Under the pieces are notes generated by a model. That model did not search any database, was not told where the DNA came from, and worked only from the letters and a program-made list of their open reading frames with translations. A DNA stretch of 64,000 nucleotides, taken from NCBI RefSeq assembly GCF_018139985.1, contig NZ_JAGSOU010000001.1, positions 124,001 through 188,000 of the forward strand, read 5' to 3'. Positions 51,311 to 61,868 of this stretch are shown here, one piece after another. The position numbers and the translations under genes were made by a program. The stretch's first letter is position 1, and each line of letters begins with the position of its first letter. The stretch comes from Actibacterium sp. MT2.3-13A (lineage in GTDB: Bacteria; Pseudomonadota; Alphaproteobacteria; Rhodobacterales; Rhodobacteraceae).

Positions 51311-52253
51311 CCGCGATCATGGTCTCCATGTTTGAGCGGGCGGGTCTCCAGCCCAGCTCGGACTCGGCCCGGGTCGAGCCCGACACCAGCCGCACAGCGT
51401 CGCCCGCGCGGCGCGCGCCGACCTCGTAAGGCACGGCGCGGTTGGTCACGGCACGGCTGTTCTCGATCACCTCGAACACCGAGAACCCCTTGCCGGTCCC
51501 AAGGTTGAACACCCGGCTGCCCTTGCCGTCCTCCAGCCATTTGACGCCCAGAACATGGGCATCGACCAGGTCCATCACATGCACATAGTCGCGGATGCAG
51601 GTGCCGTCGGGCGTGTCGTAATCGGTGCCAAAGACGGTCAGCGCCGGACGCTTGCCGTCGATCGCGTCCAGCATCAGGGGGATGAGATGCGTCTCGGGGC
51701 GGTGGAACTCCCCCACCTCGCCCTCGGGGTCGGCGCCGGCCACGTTGAAATAGCGGAAGATCACCGAATTCAGCCCGTGGCTGGCCTCGAAATCGACCAG
51801 CATGTCCTCGATCGCGCGCTTGGACTTGCCATAGGCGTTCAGCGGCATCTGGGCGCTGTTTTCATCCAGCACCACGCCGTCCTGGTCGCCATAGGTGGCG
51901 CAGGTCGAGGAGAAGACGAAATTCAGACAGCCCGCGGCGACCGCCGCCTCGATCAGGCTCAGCGAGCCGGTGACGTTGTTGTGCCAGTATTTGCCCGGCT
52001 CGCGCATCGCCTCGCCGACCTGGCTGAGCGCCGCGAAATGCATCACCGCGGCGGGCTGGTAACGGGCGAAGACCTCGTCGAGCCGCGCGCGGTCGGTCAG
52101 CTCGCCCCGCTCCAGCGGGCCGAATTTCACCGCATCGGCCCAGCCGGTGGACAGATTGTCGTAGGTGACGGGCACATAGCCCGCCGCGCGCAGAACCTTG
52201 CAGGCGTGCGACCCGATATAGCCCGCGCCCCCCGTGACCAGAACATGCTTCAC
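51270..52253 (-). CDS. galE: UDP-glucose 4-epimerase
   Basis: GalE interconverts UDP-glucose and UDP-galactose (or the N-acetyl forms). The 327-residue extended SDR has VTGGAGYIGSH at the N-terminus, the catalytic SST at 115-117, Tyr141 and Lys145 in YGKSK, and RYFNVAGAD. It supplies galactosyl donors for the adjoining glycosyltransferases. It lies 16 bases after galU stop in the same direction, so galU-galE-GT4 is one transcription unit. Confidence 0.95.
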   Translation of the reverse strand: MKHVLVTGGAGYIGSHACKVLRAAGYVPVTYDNLSTGWADAVKFGPLERGELTDRARLDEVFARYQPAAVMHFAALSQVGEAMREPGKYWHNNVTGSLSLIEAAVAAGCLNFVFSSTCATYGDQDGVVLDENSAQMPLNAYGKSKRAIEDMLVDFEASHGLNSVIFRYFNVAGADPEGEVGEFHRPETHLIPLMLDAIDGKRPALTVFGTDYDTPDGTCIRDYVHVMDLVDAHVLGVKWLEDGKGSRVFNLGTGKGFSVFEVIENSRAVTNRAVPYEVGARRAGDAVRLVSGSTRAESELGWRPARSNMETMIADAWRWHQSGHYDR

Positions 52254-52269
52254 TGGATCTTCCCGTCGC

Positions 52270-53163
52270 TTACTGGGCGGCCTTTTTCACCGAAATCATT
52301 TCCTCGAGAAATTGCGAGAACTCCTCGCGCAGATCCTCGCGCGCCAGGCCGAAGGCCACCGTGGCCTGCAGGAACCCCGCCTTGGAGCCGCAATCGAAGC
52401 GCTGCCCGCGGAAGCGGAAGCCATAGACGCCCTCCTTGGTGCCGATCTGATCGGCGATGGCATCGGTGAGCTGGATCTCGCCGCCCGCGCCCTGCTTGGT
52501 GCGGCTGATGCTTCTCAGCACCGAGGGCGTCAGGATGTAACGGCCGATTACCGCGAGGTTCGACGGCGCCACCGAGGGCTCTGGCTTTTCGACCATGGCC
52601 TTGACCGACACCATGCTGCCCATGTCCTCGGCCACGTCGAGCACGCCATAGGCGCTGGTCTTCTCCTGCGGCACCTCCATCGCGGCGACCATGTTGCCGC
52701 CGGTCTCGGCATAGGCCTCGACCATCTGCTTCAGGCAGGGTTTCTCGGCGGCGATCACGTCGTCGGGCAGGATGACGGCGAAGGGCTCGTCATGGATCAG
52801 GCGGCGGGCGCACCAGACGGCATGGCCCAGGCCCATCGCCTTCTGCTGGCGGATATAGGCGATGGCGCCGCTTTCCATATTGGTGGCCCGCAGGGATTCA
52901 AGAAGGTCCGTCTTGCCCTTGCGCCGCAGCTCCGCTTCGAGGATCGGGTTGCTGTCGAAGTAATCCTCAAGCGCGCTCTTGCCGCGCGAGGTGACGAAGA
53001 TGAACTCCCTGATGCCAGCGGCGCGGGCCTCTTCGATCGCGTATTGGATCAGCGGTCGGTCAACCAGCGTCATGATTTCCTTCGGGATCGATTTCGTCGC
53101 CGGGAGGAATCGCGTTCCCAGCCCTGCAACCGGAAAGATGGCTTTGGTGACCTTGCGTTTCAT
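52270..53163 (-). CDS. galU: UTP-glucose-1-phosphate uridylyltransferase
   Basis: GalU makes UDP-glucose, the base of many glycans. The 297-residue enzyme has the nucleotidyltransferase loop PVAGLGTRFLPATKSIPKEI, the PAVILPDDV-type acidic pair (FAVILPDDVIAAEKPCL) and FRGQRFDCGSKAGFLQA. ATG 53163 is used; the frame to 53292 runs over sequence with no Shine-Dalgarno. It precedes galE and GT4, feeding UDP-glucose into the cluster. Confidence 0.96.
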   Translation of the reverse strand: MKRKVTKAIFPVAGLGTRFLPATKSIPKEIMTLVDRPLIQYAIEEARAAGIREFIFVTSRGKSALEDYFDSNPILEAELRRKGKTDLLESLRATNMESGAIAYIRQQKAMGLGHAVWCARRLIHDEPFAVILPDDVIAAEKPCLKQMVEAYAETGGNMVAAMEVPQEKTSAYGVLDVAEDMGSMVSVKAMVEKPEPSVAPSNLAVIGRYILTPSVLRSISRTKQGAGGEIQLTDAIADQIGTKEGVYGFRFRGQRFDCGSKAGFLQATVAFGLAREDLREEFSQFLEEMISVKKAAQ

Positions 53164-53269
53164 ATATCTGTCCTCGCGTCCGGCCCTGCTCGGCCGTCCC
53201 GCTCTCACTGCAAAATATCCGTCCGGAGCGCGACCTCGATCGGCACCCATTTCCGAAATGTTCTTTCTT

Positions 53270-54559
53270 CTAGAGGGAATCCCGGGTGTCATGCAACTGC
53301 GGCGCGTCGGGCGCCTCCCTCTCGTTGCATACGGGCCGCACCGCGCGGAGGCGGTGGCACTCCGCCCGCAACCGGGAGGAGAAACGCTGCGGCGCGATCA
53401 ACGGGCCATCGCGCAGCGAGCGGCCGAACAGGCCGCCGCGCTGCTCCCACCAGCCGCCGGGGGTGAACCGCATGCGGTGATACAGCGCCGTGGGGCCGAA
53501 CAGGAACAGCGTCACGCGCTGGCCGTCCGCGGCCATCTCGGCGGCGCGCCGGCGCAGCGCGCGCGCCTGCCAGGGACGCCCGGCCAGAACCGCGTGCGGC
53601 GCGGCCGGATGGGCAGGAAAGGGGCGGAAGGGGCTCGCCGGGCCGGGCAGCGGCGGCAGTTCCGGCAGGGGGCGCGTGGCGCCCTCGGCCAGGCCGCGCT
53701 CAAGGCTCGCCATCAGGCGCGCCACGTCGCGCGGCTCCAGCGTGCCGCGCAGCATGTGCTGCAGGGCGCGGCGGCGCTGCTCGGCGCGCAGCCCGGCCGC
53801 GGCCGCCTCCCGCGTCCCTTCGGGCGCGAATTTCCGCAGGAAACGGGCGGTGCTGGCGCCGATGTCATAAAGCGTCCGCGGCGCGCGCGCCGAATTCCGC
53901 CAGGCGCTGGCGGCGAAGCCGTGATGCACCTGCGCCAGCGGCACCAGCGCGGTGACCGCGCCGCGCCGCGCCAGCCGCATGTTCAGGTCGGTCTCATCAA
54001 GGAAATAGGTATAACCGGGGTCGAAGCCGCCCATGCCGGCCAGCAGATCGCGGCGGAAGGCCATGTTCGTGCCCTCGGTCTTGATCGCCCGCTCGGGCGT
54101 GCCCGCCAGCAGCGCGGGCGCCTCGCCCGTCAGCGCCACCGGGCTGTGGCGGCCCGTCGGGTCCACCGTTCGGCCCCGCCACTGGAAGGAGATCCCGTTA
54201 CGCCCGCGCACATAGCCGCCCGCCGCCGCGACCTGCGGGTCGGAGAAGGGGGCGGCAAGGTGGCGCAGCCAGCTCGGTTCGGGCACGGCATCGTCGTCGA
54301 TGAACGCCACGACCTCGCCCGCCGCCTGCGCCAGCCCCGCGTTGCGCGCGGCCGAGATGCCCCTGGCGGGCACATGGACGGATTTCACCACTTGCGCCAG
54401 CCCGATCGCGGCCACGGCCTCCAGCCCCGTCCGGTCGGCGGCGACGATGACCTCGAATTCGGGATGGTCGAGATAGCGCAGCCCGGTCAGGCAGAGCCGC
54501 AGCGCCGCGGGCCGGTCGTGGCTGACCACCACGACGCTGACCCGCGGCGCGAGGCTCAT
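53270..54559 (-). CDS. glycosyltransferase family 2 protein
   Basis: The 429-residue protein has a GT-A domain: RVSVVVVSHDRPAALRLCLT, RGISAARNAGLAQAAGEVVA, the DxD region FIDDDAVPEPSW and FLDETDLNMRLARRG as catalytic base region. The C-terminal ~170 residues (Arg-, Ala-rich) have no recognisable domain. It adds a sugar to a glycan acceptor. Start ATG 54559 overlaps the kdsB stop (ATGA); the frame upstream to 55024 is antisense of kdsB. It precedes galU. Confidence 0.88.
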   Translation of the reverse strand: MSLAPRVSVVVVSHDRPAALRLCLTGLRYLDHPEFEVIVAADRTGLEAVAAIGLAQVVKSVHVPARGISAARNAGLAQAAGEVVAFIDDDAVPEPSWLRHLAAPFSDPQVAAAGGYVRGRNGISFQWRGRTVDPTGRHSPVALTGEAPALLAGTPERAIKTEGTNMAFRRDLLAGMGGFDPGYTYFLDETDLNMRLARRGAVTALVPLAQVHHGFAASAWRNSARAPRTLYDIGASTARFLRKFAPEGTREAAAAGLRAEQRRRALQHMLRGTLEPRDVARLMASLERGLAEGATRPLPELPPLPGPASPFRPFPAHPAAPHAVLAGRPWQARALRRRAAEMAADGQRVTLFLFGPTALYHRMRFTPGGWWEQRGGLFGRSLRDGPLIAPQRFSSRLRAECHRLRAVRPVCNEREAPDAPQLHDTRDSL

Positions 54560-55356
54560 TCCACCCCCATCTGCGCCAGCATCGCCTCGATGCGCGGCTG
54601 GTCCTCGGGGTTGTTCAACTCCCAGAACTGGCGGCCGCGCGCCTCGACCTCGACGCAGAGGACGGGATGCTCGCGCTCCAGGAAGCGCAGCTGCTCCAGC
54701 CCTTCGAGGCGTTCCAGCGGCCCCGCCTGCCAGCGCGGATAGGCGGCCAGCGCCGAGGGCCGGTAGGCATAGCAGCCGACATGGTGGAAGACCGGCGTCG
54801 CGTCCCCGTCGGCGTAGGTCCTGCCGGTGTAGGGGATCACCTCTTTCGAGAAATAGAGCGCCTTGCGGTCCCAGCCGAAGACGGCGGTGGTGCCGCCCAC
54901 GCGGCCCGCGCGGCGGTCGCCCAACAGCGCGTTCAGCGCGGCGCCGTCGCAGCGCAGCACGGGCGTCGCGACCTCGGCCACCGGATCGGCCTCCAGCCCG
55001 GCGATCAGTTCCTCGACGAACCACGCGGGCGTCAACGGCGCGTCGCCCTGCAGGTTGACCACGATGTCGTAGCCCCCGCCCAGGCGATCGAAGGCCTCGG
55101 CGCAGCGTTCGGTCCCGTTGGCGCAGCTTTCCGAGGTCATCACCACCTCGGCGCCGAACGCCTGCGCGGCATCGGCGATGCGGTCGTCGTCGGTGGCCAC
55201 CACGACGCGGTGGCCGCCGGAGACCGCTATCGCCGCCTCCCAGGAGCGCCGGATCAGGCTTTTCACCTGCCCGCCCGCCCCTTTCAGCCCCACCAGCGGC
55301 TTGCCCGGATAACGGGTCGAGGCATAGCGGGCCGGAATGACGATCAGCGCGGCCAT
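54556..55356 (-). CDS. kdsB: 3-deoxy-manno-octulosonate cytidylyltransferase
   Basis: KdsB (or KpsU) activates Kdo as CMP-Kdo. The 266-residue protein has the CMP-Kdo synthetase pattern VIPARYASTRYPGKPL, the RVVVATDDDRIADAA block and VVNLQGDAPL. It also carries FGWDRKALYFSKEVIPYTGR. The start overlaps the cysQ stop by one base (TGATG). It may serve LPS or the linker of a capsule. kdsA, kdsC and waaA are not in the window. A KdsD lies in the lpt cluster 14 kb away. Confidence 0.95.
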   Translation of the reverse strand: MAALIVIPARYASTRYPGKPLVGLKGAGGQVKSLIRRSWEAAIAVSGGHRVVVATDDDRIADAAQAFGAEVVMTSESCANGTERCAEAFDRLGGGYDIVVNLQGDAPLTPAWFVEELIAGLEADPVAEVATPVLRCDGAALNALLGDRRAGRVGGTTAVFGWDRKALYFSKEVIPYTGRTYADGDATPVFHHVGCYAYRPSALAAYPRWQAGPLERLEGLEQLRFLEREHPVLCVEVEARGRQFWELNNPEDQPRIEAMLAQMGVE

Positions 55357-56153
55357 CACGCCTCCTTCAGATCGACGCCGGGAGCGTAGGCGATGAAGAA
55401 GGGGTTCCTGTAATCCGGTTTGCCATAGGTCAGCTCGCTGTGATCGTCGAAGCGGATCACCCGGCCGCCCGCGCCCAGCAGCACGGCGTGGCCGGCGGCG
55501 GTGTCCCACTCCATCGTGGGGCCGAGCCGCGGGTAGAGATCGGCCTCGCCCGTGGCCACCAGGCAGAATTTCAGCGACGAGCCGGCGCTGGTCATGTCCT
55601 TGGTGTTGTATTTGGCAATGTAGTCGTCGGTGGCCTGGTCGCGGTGCGACTTGGAGGCCACGACCACCAGCCCGCCGTTATCGGGAGCGGAGACATGGAT
55701 CGGCCTGACCTCGCCCACGGTGTCGAGATCCAGCGCGCCGCTTTCCTCGACCGCCTTGCCGTCGGCCTGGGTGTAGAACAGACGGTTCTTCGCCGGCGCA
55801 TAGACCACGCCGCGCACCGGCACCCCGTTTTCCACATAGGCGATGTTCACCGTGAACTCGCCCCGCCGCTTGACGAATTCCTTGGTGCCGTCCAGCGGAT
55901 CGACGATCAGGAAGTTCTCGGCGCTCTCGGCGTGGCTGGCGGCCTGTTCCTCGGTCACCAGCAGGATGTCCGGGAAGGCCTCCCTCAGCGCCGCCGAGAT
56001 CAGGGCATCGGCGGCTTCGTCGGCGGCGGTCACCGGGCTTTCGTCGGATTTCGAGCGCACCTCGAAATCATCGGCCTCGTAGATCTCCATGATCTTCGCG
56101 CCCGCTTCCAGGGCGGTCCGGCGGAAGACCCGCGCGAGTTCCTGATGGTCCAA
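55356..56153 (-). CDS. cysQ: 3'(2'),5'-bisphosphate nucleotidase (CysQ)
   Basis: CysQ hydrolyses PAP (3'-phosphoadenosine 5'-phosphate), the product of sulfotransferases, to AMP. The 265-residue protein has the metal site motifs of the inositol-phosphatase family: VTEE (66-69), DPLDGT (85-90) and the second WDTAAGHAVLLGAGG. I chose TTG 56153 because AGGAG lies seven bases upstream; ATG 56168 has no such site and would give five more residues. It is first in the cysQ-kdsB-GT2 run and chemically fits the sulfotransferase. Confidence 0.9.
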   Translation of the reverse strand: MDHQELARVFRRTALEAGAKIMEIYEADDFEVRSKSDESPVTAADEAADALISAALREAFPDILLVTEEQAASHAESAENFLIVDPLDGTKEFVKRRGEFTVNIAYVENGVPVRGVVYAPAKNRLFYTQADGKAVEESGALDLDTVGEVRPIHVSAPDNGGLVVVASKSHRDQATDDYIAKYNTKDMTSAGSSLKFCLVATGEADLYPRLGPTMEWDTAAGHAVLLGAGGRVIRFDDHSELTYGKPDYRNPFFIAYAPGVDLKEA

Positions 56154-56203
56154 TTCCTGTCTCCTCATGTGCAAACATGTCCCGGCCGAAAACTCCCGGC
56201 ACA

Positions 56204-56232
56204 TTGTCAGAATTCCGCAACTCCCTTATGAT
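56204..56232 (+). promoter_or_regulatory. strong sigma-70 promoter for the ABC-2 permease gene
   Basis: TTGTCA (56204-56209) and TATGAT (56227-56232) are spaced by exactly 17 bases, with the start about 50 bases before ATG 56289. It lies in the 135-base gap between the divergent cysQ and permease genes. Confidence 0.7.
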
Positions 56233-56288
56233 CGCGCAGCACAAGAACAGCAACCCGCGCGGCCGGCGCGGGAGAGCGGTGGTCGAGC

Positions 56289-57110
56289 ATGTTTGAACCC
56301 AGCAGACCCAGGACCCATGTCGGCGGGGCGTTTGAGCTATTGACGCTCATCTATCACGCTACCGTCCGCAACATCCGCAAGACCCACGGCAACGCCCTGA
56401 TCGGGCTGCTGCTGAACATGATGCAGACCGTGATCTTCGTGCTGGCCTTCTTCGTCATGTTCTCGGTGCTGGGGATGCGCAACAACGCGGTGCGCGGCGA
56501 TTTCATGCTTTACATCATGTCGGGGATCTTCCTGTTCCTGACCCATACCAAGGCGCTGGGCGCGGTGGTGGGGTCCGAGGGACCGGCCTCGCCGATGATG
56601 CAGCACGCGCCGATGAACACGATCATCGCCATCACCTCGGCGGCGCTGGGCTCGCTCTACATCCAGATCCTGTCGATGGTTTTCGTGATGTTCATCTATC
56701 ACGCCGCCGTCACGCCCATTCACATCCACGATCCGGTGGGGGCGATGGGGATGCTGCTGCTGGCGTGGTTCTCGGGGGTGACGATCGGGCTGGTGTTCCT
56801 GGCGGTGAAGCCGTGGTTCCCGGGCTTCGTCGGCATCGCCTCGACGATCTATTCGCGCGCCAACATGATCGCCTCGGGCAAGATGTTCCTGGCCAACACG
56901 CTGCCGTCGACCATGCTGGCGATGTTCTCGTGGAACCCGCTGTTCCACGCCATCGACCAGGCGCGCGGCTATACCTTCATCAACTACAACCCGCATTTCA
57001 CATCGGTCGGCTACCCGCTCTACCTGTCGCTGGCACTGCTGATGATCGGGCTGATGGGCGAGTTCTACACCCGCAGGCATGCCTCGCTCAGCTGGCAGGC
57101 CAAGCGCTAG
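56289..57110 (+). CDS. ABC-2 type polysaccharide export permease (KpsM-like)
   Basis: The 273-residue membrane protein has six hydrophobic helices after a cytoplasmic N-terminus with FELLTLIYHATVRNIRKTHG. The family pattern GNALIGLLLNMMQTVIFVLA matches ABC-2 permeases (KpsM, Wzm, RfbA type) that move lipid-linked polysaccharides across the inner membrane. The ATPase partner (KpsT) is not in the window. It is divergent from cysQ-kdsB and its stop overlaps alkB in CTAG. Its neighbours make a capsule or O-antigen exporter likely. Confidence 0.85.
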   Translation: MFEPSRPRTHVGGAFELLTLIYHATVRNIRKTHGNALIGLLLNMMQTVIFVLAFFVMFSVLGMRNNAVRGDFMLYIMSGIFLFLTHTKALGAVVGSEGPASPMMQHAPMNTIIAITSAALGSLYIQILSMVFVMFIYHAAVTPIHIHDPVGAMGMLLLAWFSGVTIGLVFLAVKPWFPGFVGIASTIYSRANMIASGKMFLANTLPSTMLAMFSWNPLFHAIDQARGYTFINYNPHFTSVGYPLYLSLALLMIGLMGEFYTRRHASLSWQAKR

Positions 57111-57751
57111 TCGACCACCCTGAGCGTCAGGTTGATCCGCCCGCCGCGCGCCAGCAGGGCGGAGATGCCGGGCCGGATCCGGTCGACCCCGTGATAGACC
57201 AGCCGCGCGGCGCCCCCCATCACCAGAACGTCGCCTGAGCGCAGCCAGACGCTTTCGGTCGCGCCGCCGCGGGTCGGGTTGCCGATGCGAAAGAGCGCGT
57301 CGTCGCCCAGCGAGATCGAGACCACCGGATAGCTGAAATCCGCCTCGTCGCGGTCCTGGTGCATCCCCATCTTCGCGCCCTCGCCGTAGAAGTTGACAAG
57401 GCAGCAGTCGGGATCGCGCGCCAGCCCCGTCACCTGGCGCCAGACCGCCAGCACCCGTGCCGGGATCGGCGGCCAGTCGCCGCCCGAGGGGTGTTTCGGC
57501 GCGTAGCGGTAACCGCGGCGGTCGGAATACCAGCCATAGCGCCCGGCCGAGGTCATCCGCACCCGCATCGGCCTGCCGTCGGGCGTCATCGGCGAGAACA
57601 ACGGCGCGGCCCCGATCAGCGCGCGCAGATCCTCGACCAGCGCGGCCTGTTCGGCGGGCGCCACCAGCCCGTCGAAGACCTCGACCCCGCGCAGCACGAG
57701 GGCGGGCCGGGGCCGCTCCGGCGCCGTCTCCTGTGCCACTGGGTCTTTCAT
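57107..57751 (-). CDS. alkB: alpha-ketoglutarate-dependent dioxygenase AlkB
   Basis: AlkB repairs 1-methyladenine and 3-methylcytosine in DNA or RNA by oxidative demethylation. The 214-residue protein has Fe ligands His131 and Asp133 (MGMHQDRDEAD) and His187 (RLVYHGVDR). The 2-oxoglutarate-binding Arg205 is in GGRINLTLR with Arg211 after it. The substrate loop YGWYSDRRGYRYAP is bacterial AlkB-like. It is transcribed alone; ada is not adjacent. The stop overlaps the permease stop. Confidence 0.94.
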   Translation of the reverse strand: MKDPVAQETAPERPRPALVLRGVEVFDGLVAPAEQAALVEDLRALIGAAPLFSPMTPDGRPMRVRMTSAGRYGWYSDRRGYRYAPKHPSGGDWPPIPARVLAVWRQVTGLARDPDCCLVNFYGEGAKMGMHQDRDEADFSYPVVSISLGDDALFRIGNPTRGGATESVWLRSGDVLVMGGAARLVYHGVDRIRPGISALLARGGRINLTLRVVD

Positions 57752-57783
57752 GCCGCGCCCTCACATTTCCGTCATTGGCCCGG

Positions 57784-57812
57784 CTTGCAGGCCCCTACCC
57801 CCCCTCCTATAT
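57784..57812 (+). promoter_or_regulatory. RpoH (sigma-32) heat-shock promoter of dnaK
   Basis: CTTG (57784-57787) and CCTATAT (57806-57812) are 18 bases apart, matching the alphaproteobacterial RpoH pattern CTTG-N17/18-CYTATNT. The start lies about 105 bases before the dnaK ATG at 57923. Heat induction of dnaKJ follows from this element. Confidence 0.88.
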
Positions 57813-57922
57813 ACGCCCGAGAGCCCGGTCGGGAACAAACCCGGCCGGTTTTGGGATCGGAGAGCGGAAGCCTTTTCAGGGTCCGTTCTCCAAAACATCG
57901 CCGAAAGAAGAGGTAGAGTAAT

Positions 57923-59839
<1,917 letters not shown>

Positions 59840-59857
59840 GCGCGGCGGAACCCTTGC

Positions 59858-59885
59858 GGCCGGCCCGGGGCACACCGGGCCGGCC
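59858..59885 (+). terminator. stem-loop between dnaK and dnaJ
   Basis: GGCCGGCCCGG (59858-59868) pairs with CCGGGCCGGCC (59875-59885) with a six-base loop and no T tract. In many bacteria such a stem lowers dnaJ expression relative to dnaK or stabilises the dnaK mRNA; the same is likely here. Confidence 0.6.
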
Positions 59886-59912
59886 CTCGCGTTCCCTAAA
59901 GGGGGATAGCTG

Positions 59913-61064
59913 ATGCCAAAACGCGACTATTACGAGGTTCTGGGCGTTGAGCGCGGCGCGTCGGCCGAAGAGATCAAGAAAGCCTATCGCCGCAAGGCGA
60001 AAGAGCTCCATCCCGACCGCAACTCCGACAAACCCGACGCCGAGGCCCAGTTCAAGGAAGTGAACGAAGCCTATGACGCGCTGAAGGACCCCGAGAAAAA
60101 GGCGGCCTACGACCGCTACGGCCACGCCGCCTTCGAGGGCGGCATGGGTGGCGGCCCGCGCCCCGGCGGCGGCTACGGCCAGGGCGATTTCGCCTCGGCC
60201 TTTTCGGACGTGTTCGACGACCTGTTCGGCGACTTCATGGGCGGGCGCGGCGGTGGCGGCGGCGGCCGGCAGCGGGCCGCCCGCGGCTCCGACCTGCGCT
60301 ACAACCTGCGCATCAAGCTCGAAGAAGCCTATGCCGGCATGCAGAAGACCATCACGGTTCCGGCCTCGGTCTCCTGCGATGTCTGCCACGGCACCGGCGC
60401 CGAAAGCGGCGCCGAGCCCAGCGCCTGCCCGACCTGCTCGGGCATGGGCAAGGTGCGCGCGCAGCAGGGCTTCTTCACGGTCGAACGCACCTGCCCCACC
60501 TGCGGCGGGCTCGGCCAGATCATCAAGAACCCGTGCAAGGCCTGCGGCGGCGCGGGGCGGGTCGAGAAGGAGCGCTCGCTCAGCGTCAACATCCCCGCGG
60601 GGGTGGAGACCGGCACCCGTATCCGGCTGGCCGGCGAGGGCGAGGCCGGGCTGCGCGGCGGGCCGTCAGGCGATCTCTACATCTTCATCGAGGTGAAGGA
60701 TCACCCGATCTTCGAACGCGACGGCCAGAACCTCTATTGCCGGGTGCCGGTGTCGATGCCGACGGCGGCGCTGGGCGGCGAGGTCGAGGTGCCGACCATC
60801 GACGGCGGCCGAAGCCGCGTGAAGATCCCCGCGGGCAGCCAGTCGGGCAAGCAGATGCGCCTGCGCGGCAAGGGCATGCCGTCGCTGCGCGGCGCGCTGC
60901 CGGGCGACATGTTCATCGAACTGGCGGTGGAAACCCCGGTGAACCTGACCGCCAGGCAGAAAGAGCTGCTGCGCGAGTTCGACAAGCTCAGCGAGGACAA
61001 CAACCCCGAGACCTCCGGCTTCTTCGACAAGGTGAAGGGGTTCTGGGACGGGATGAAAAGCTGA
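59913..61064 (+). CDS. dnaJ: molecular chaperone DnaJ (Hsp40)
   Basis: The 383-residue co-chaperone stimulates DnaK ATPase. It has the J domain (1-70) with LHPDRN, a Gly-rich linker ([16 protein letters not shown]). Four zinc-finger repeats follow: [24 protein letters not shown] and CKACGGAG. Substrate-binding domains are at the end. GGGGGATAGC precedes ATG 59913. It is transcribed with dnaK. Confidence 0.98.
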   Translation: MPKRDYYEVLGVERGASAEEIKKAYRRKAKELHPDRNSDKPDAEAQFKEVNEAYDALKDPEKKAAYDRYGHAAFEGGMGGGPRPGGGYGQGDFASAFSDVFDDLFGDFMGGRGGGGGGRQRAARGSDLRYNLRIKLEEAYAGMQKTITVPASVSCDVCHGTGAESGAEPSACPTCSGMGKVRAQQGFFTVERTCPTCGGLGQIIKNPCKACGGAGRVEKERSLSVNIPAGVETGTRIRLAGEGEAGLRGGPSGDLYIFIEVKDHPIFERDGQNLYCRVPVSMPTAALGGEVEVPTIDGGRSRVKIPAGSQSGKQMRLRGKGMPSLRGALPGDMFIELAVETPVNLTARQKELLREFDKLSEDNNPETSGFFDKVKGFWDGMKS

Positions 61065-61106
61065 ACCGTTAACCAAACGTTCAGCACCTTCTGAAAGGGT
61101 CGGCGC

Positions 61107-61868
61107 ATGCGCCGGCCCTTTTCCTTTTCCGAGGCCCCCCTGCCGCTGTTCGAGGCGGATGCGACGGCCCCGACCCTGCCCCAGGGCGGGCGTCTGCCCT
61201 CCTATATCAAGGATCACCGCAAGCGGCTGCGCGAACGCTTCATGCAGGGCGGCGCGGCGGCGATGCCCGATTACGAGATGCTGGAACTCGTGTTGTTCCG
61301 CGCCATCCCGCGCGCCGACGTGAAACCCCTGGCCCGCGCCTTGCTGGAGCGTTTCGGCGATTTCAACGGCGTCCTCTCCGCCCCGCCCGCCCGCCTGCGC
61401 GAGGTCAAGGGCGTGGGCGAGGCGGTGCTGCAGGAACTGAAGATCGTCGAGGCCGCGGCGCACCGGCTGGCACGCGCGCGGGTGATGGAACGGCATGTGA
61501 TCTCAAGCTGGGACGCGGTGCTGGACTATTGCCACACCACCATGGCCCACCGCGAGACCGAGCAGTTCCGCATCCTATTTCTCGACCGAAAGAACGTGCT
61601 GATCGCCGACGAGGAACAGGCCCGCGGCACCGTCGATCACGTCCCCGTCTACCCGCGCGAGGTGGTCAAGCGGGCGCTGGAGTTGAACGCCAGCGCGCTG
61701 ATCCTGGTGCACAACCACCCCTCGGGCGACCCGACGCCCTCGGAGGCCGATATCGCCATGACCGCGCAGATCGAGGCCGCCGCGCAGGCGCTGGGGCTGA
61801 GCGTGCATGACCACCTGATCATCGGCAAATCGCGCGAGCTGAGCTTCCGCGCCGAGGGCTATCTCTAG
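61107..61868 (+). CDS. radC: RadC-family protein (JAMM/MPN domain)
   Basis: The 253-residue protein has an N-terminal helix-hairpin-helix region ([20 protein letters not shown]) and the C-terminal RadC MPN+ metalloprotease-like domain with [14 protein letters not shown]. The latter carries the two zinc His residues and the catalytic Asp/Ser. RadC was once linked to DNA repair, but its true function is unknown. The ATG lies 43 bases after dnaJ. Stop overlaps the OmpA-fusion gene's stop in CTAG. Confidence 0.94.
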   Translation: MRRPFSFSEAPLPLFEADATAPTLPQGGRLPSYIKDHRKRLRERFMQGGAAAMPDYEMLELVLFRAIPRADVKPLARALLERFGDFNGVLSAPPARLREVKGVGEAVLQELKIVEAAAHRLARARVMERHVISSWDAVLDYCHTTMAHRETEQFRILFLDRKNVLIADEEQARGTVDHVPVYPREVVKRALELNASALILVHNHPSGDPTPSEADIAMTAQIEAAAQALGLSVHDHLIIGKSRELSFRAEGYL

